Shown here: piece by piece, positions 6,552 through 6,629 of the stretch | Position numbering within the stretch: the stretch's first letter is position 1 | Layout: every line of letters begins with the position of its first letter | Assembly (NCBI GenBank): GCA_947625995.1 | Contig: CANQQN010000103.1 | Span: 1 to 6,629, forward strand | Source of the DNA: an uncultured Lachnospiraceae bacterium | GTDB lineage: Bacteria > Bacillota > Clostridia > Lachnospirales > Lachnospiraceae | Reading direction: 5' to 3' | Length of the DNA stretch: 6,629 bases | The notes under the pieces: model-generated | Database searches by the model: none | What the model was told of the DNA's origin: nothing | Seen by the model: the letters and a program-made list of their open reading frames with translations, nothing else | Made by a program: the position numbers and the translations under genes

Positions 6552-6593
6552 AAAAAAGATAGAATGTCAGTTGCTATGCATTCTATCTTTTTT
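6552..6593 (+). terminator. Intrinsic terminator of the operon, possibly bidirectional
   Basis: AAAAAAGATAGAATG (6552-6566) pairs perfectly with CATTCTATCTTTTTT (6579-6593) over 15 bp, with a 12-nt loop. The 3' arm ends in six T residues and the 5' arm begins with six A residues, so the element can end transcription from either side. It closes the unit 64 nt after the ispH-rpsA stop. Confidence 0.85.
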
Positions 6594-6629
6594 CAGATAC
6601 ATAGCGAAGTATCCAATTCAGGAAATTTT
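6594..6629. other. Edge sequence without a recognisable gene
   Basis: Only a short inverted repeat, GATAC (6596-6600) and GTATC (6609-6613), is visible. No open frame or promoter can be supported in so short a piece. Confidence 0.3.

Overview
The window looks like chromosomal DNA of a Gram-positive anaerobe of class Clostridia, most likely Lachnospiraceae. Three things support this: the order flavoprotein – cmk – ispH fused to rpsA, which is a clostridial arrangement; a carboxyltransferase subunit without its own biotin domain; and purine-rich Shine-Dalgarno sites with tight gene packing. Base composition is moderate, with one sharply AT-rich patch at 4941-5020. All genes lie on the + strand. 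The assignment is inferred from gene content, not from a database search.

Layout: 7-1419 is a carboxyltransferase (OadA / pyruvate carboxylase B type), probably the last gene of a unit that begins before the window. 1420-1547 is a gap holding a strong hairpin and the ribosome binding site of the next gene. From 1548 to 6487, four genes are packed like an operon: a YihY/BrkB family membrane protein (1548-2444), a BaiN/HI0933-type flavoprotein (2447-3733), cytidylate kinase (3762-4433), and a fusion of the isoprenoid enzyme IspH with a four-repeat ribosomal protein S1 (4430-6487). The spacings are 2 nt, 28 nt and a 4-nt overlap. After the stop at 6487 come an extended GC-rich hairpin and a textbook intrinsic terminator (6552-6593). 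The last 36 bases show no gene.

The operon combines nucleotide supply (CMP kinase), the last step of the MEP isoprenoid pathway (IspH) and mRNA binding for translation (S1), plus a membrane protein and a flavoprotein of uncertain role. I see no mobile element, tRNA, rRNA, CRISPR array or defence system.

The most interesting signal is inside the IspH-S1 gene. A near-consensus promoter (TTGAAA, 17 nt, TACAAT) lies in the AT-rich patch. About 260 nt further on, a strong Shine-Dalgarno site (GAGGAGGT) precedes an in-frame ATG at the exact domain boundary. Together they suggest that a separate S1 protein may be made in addition to the fusion.
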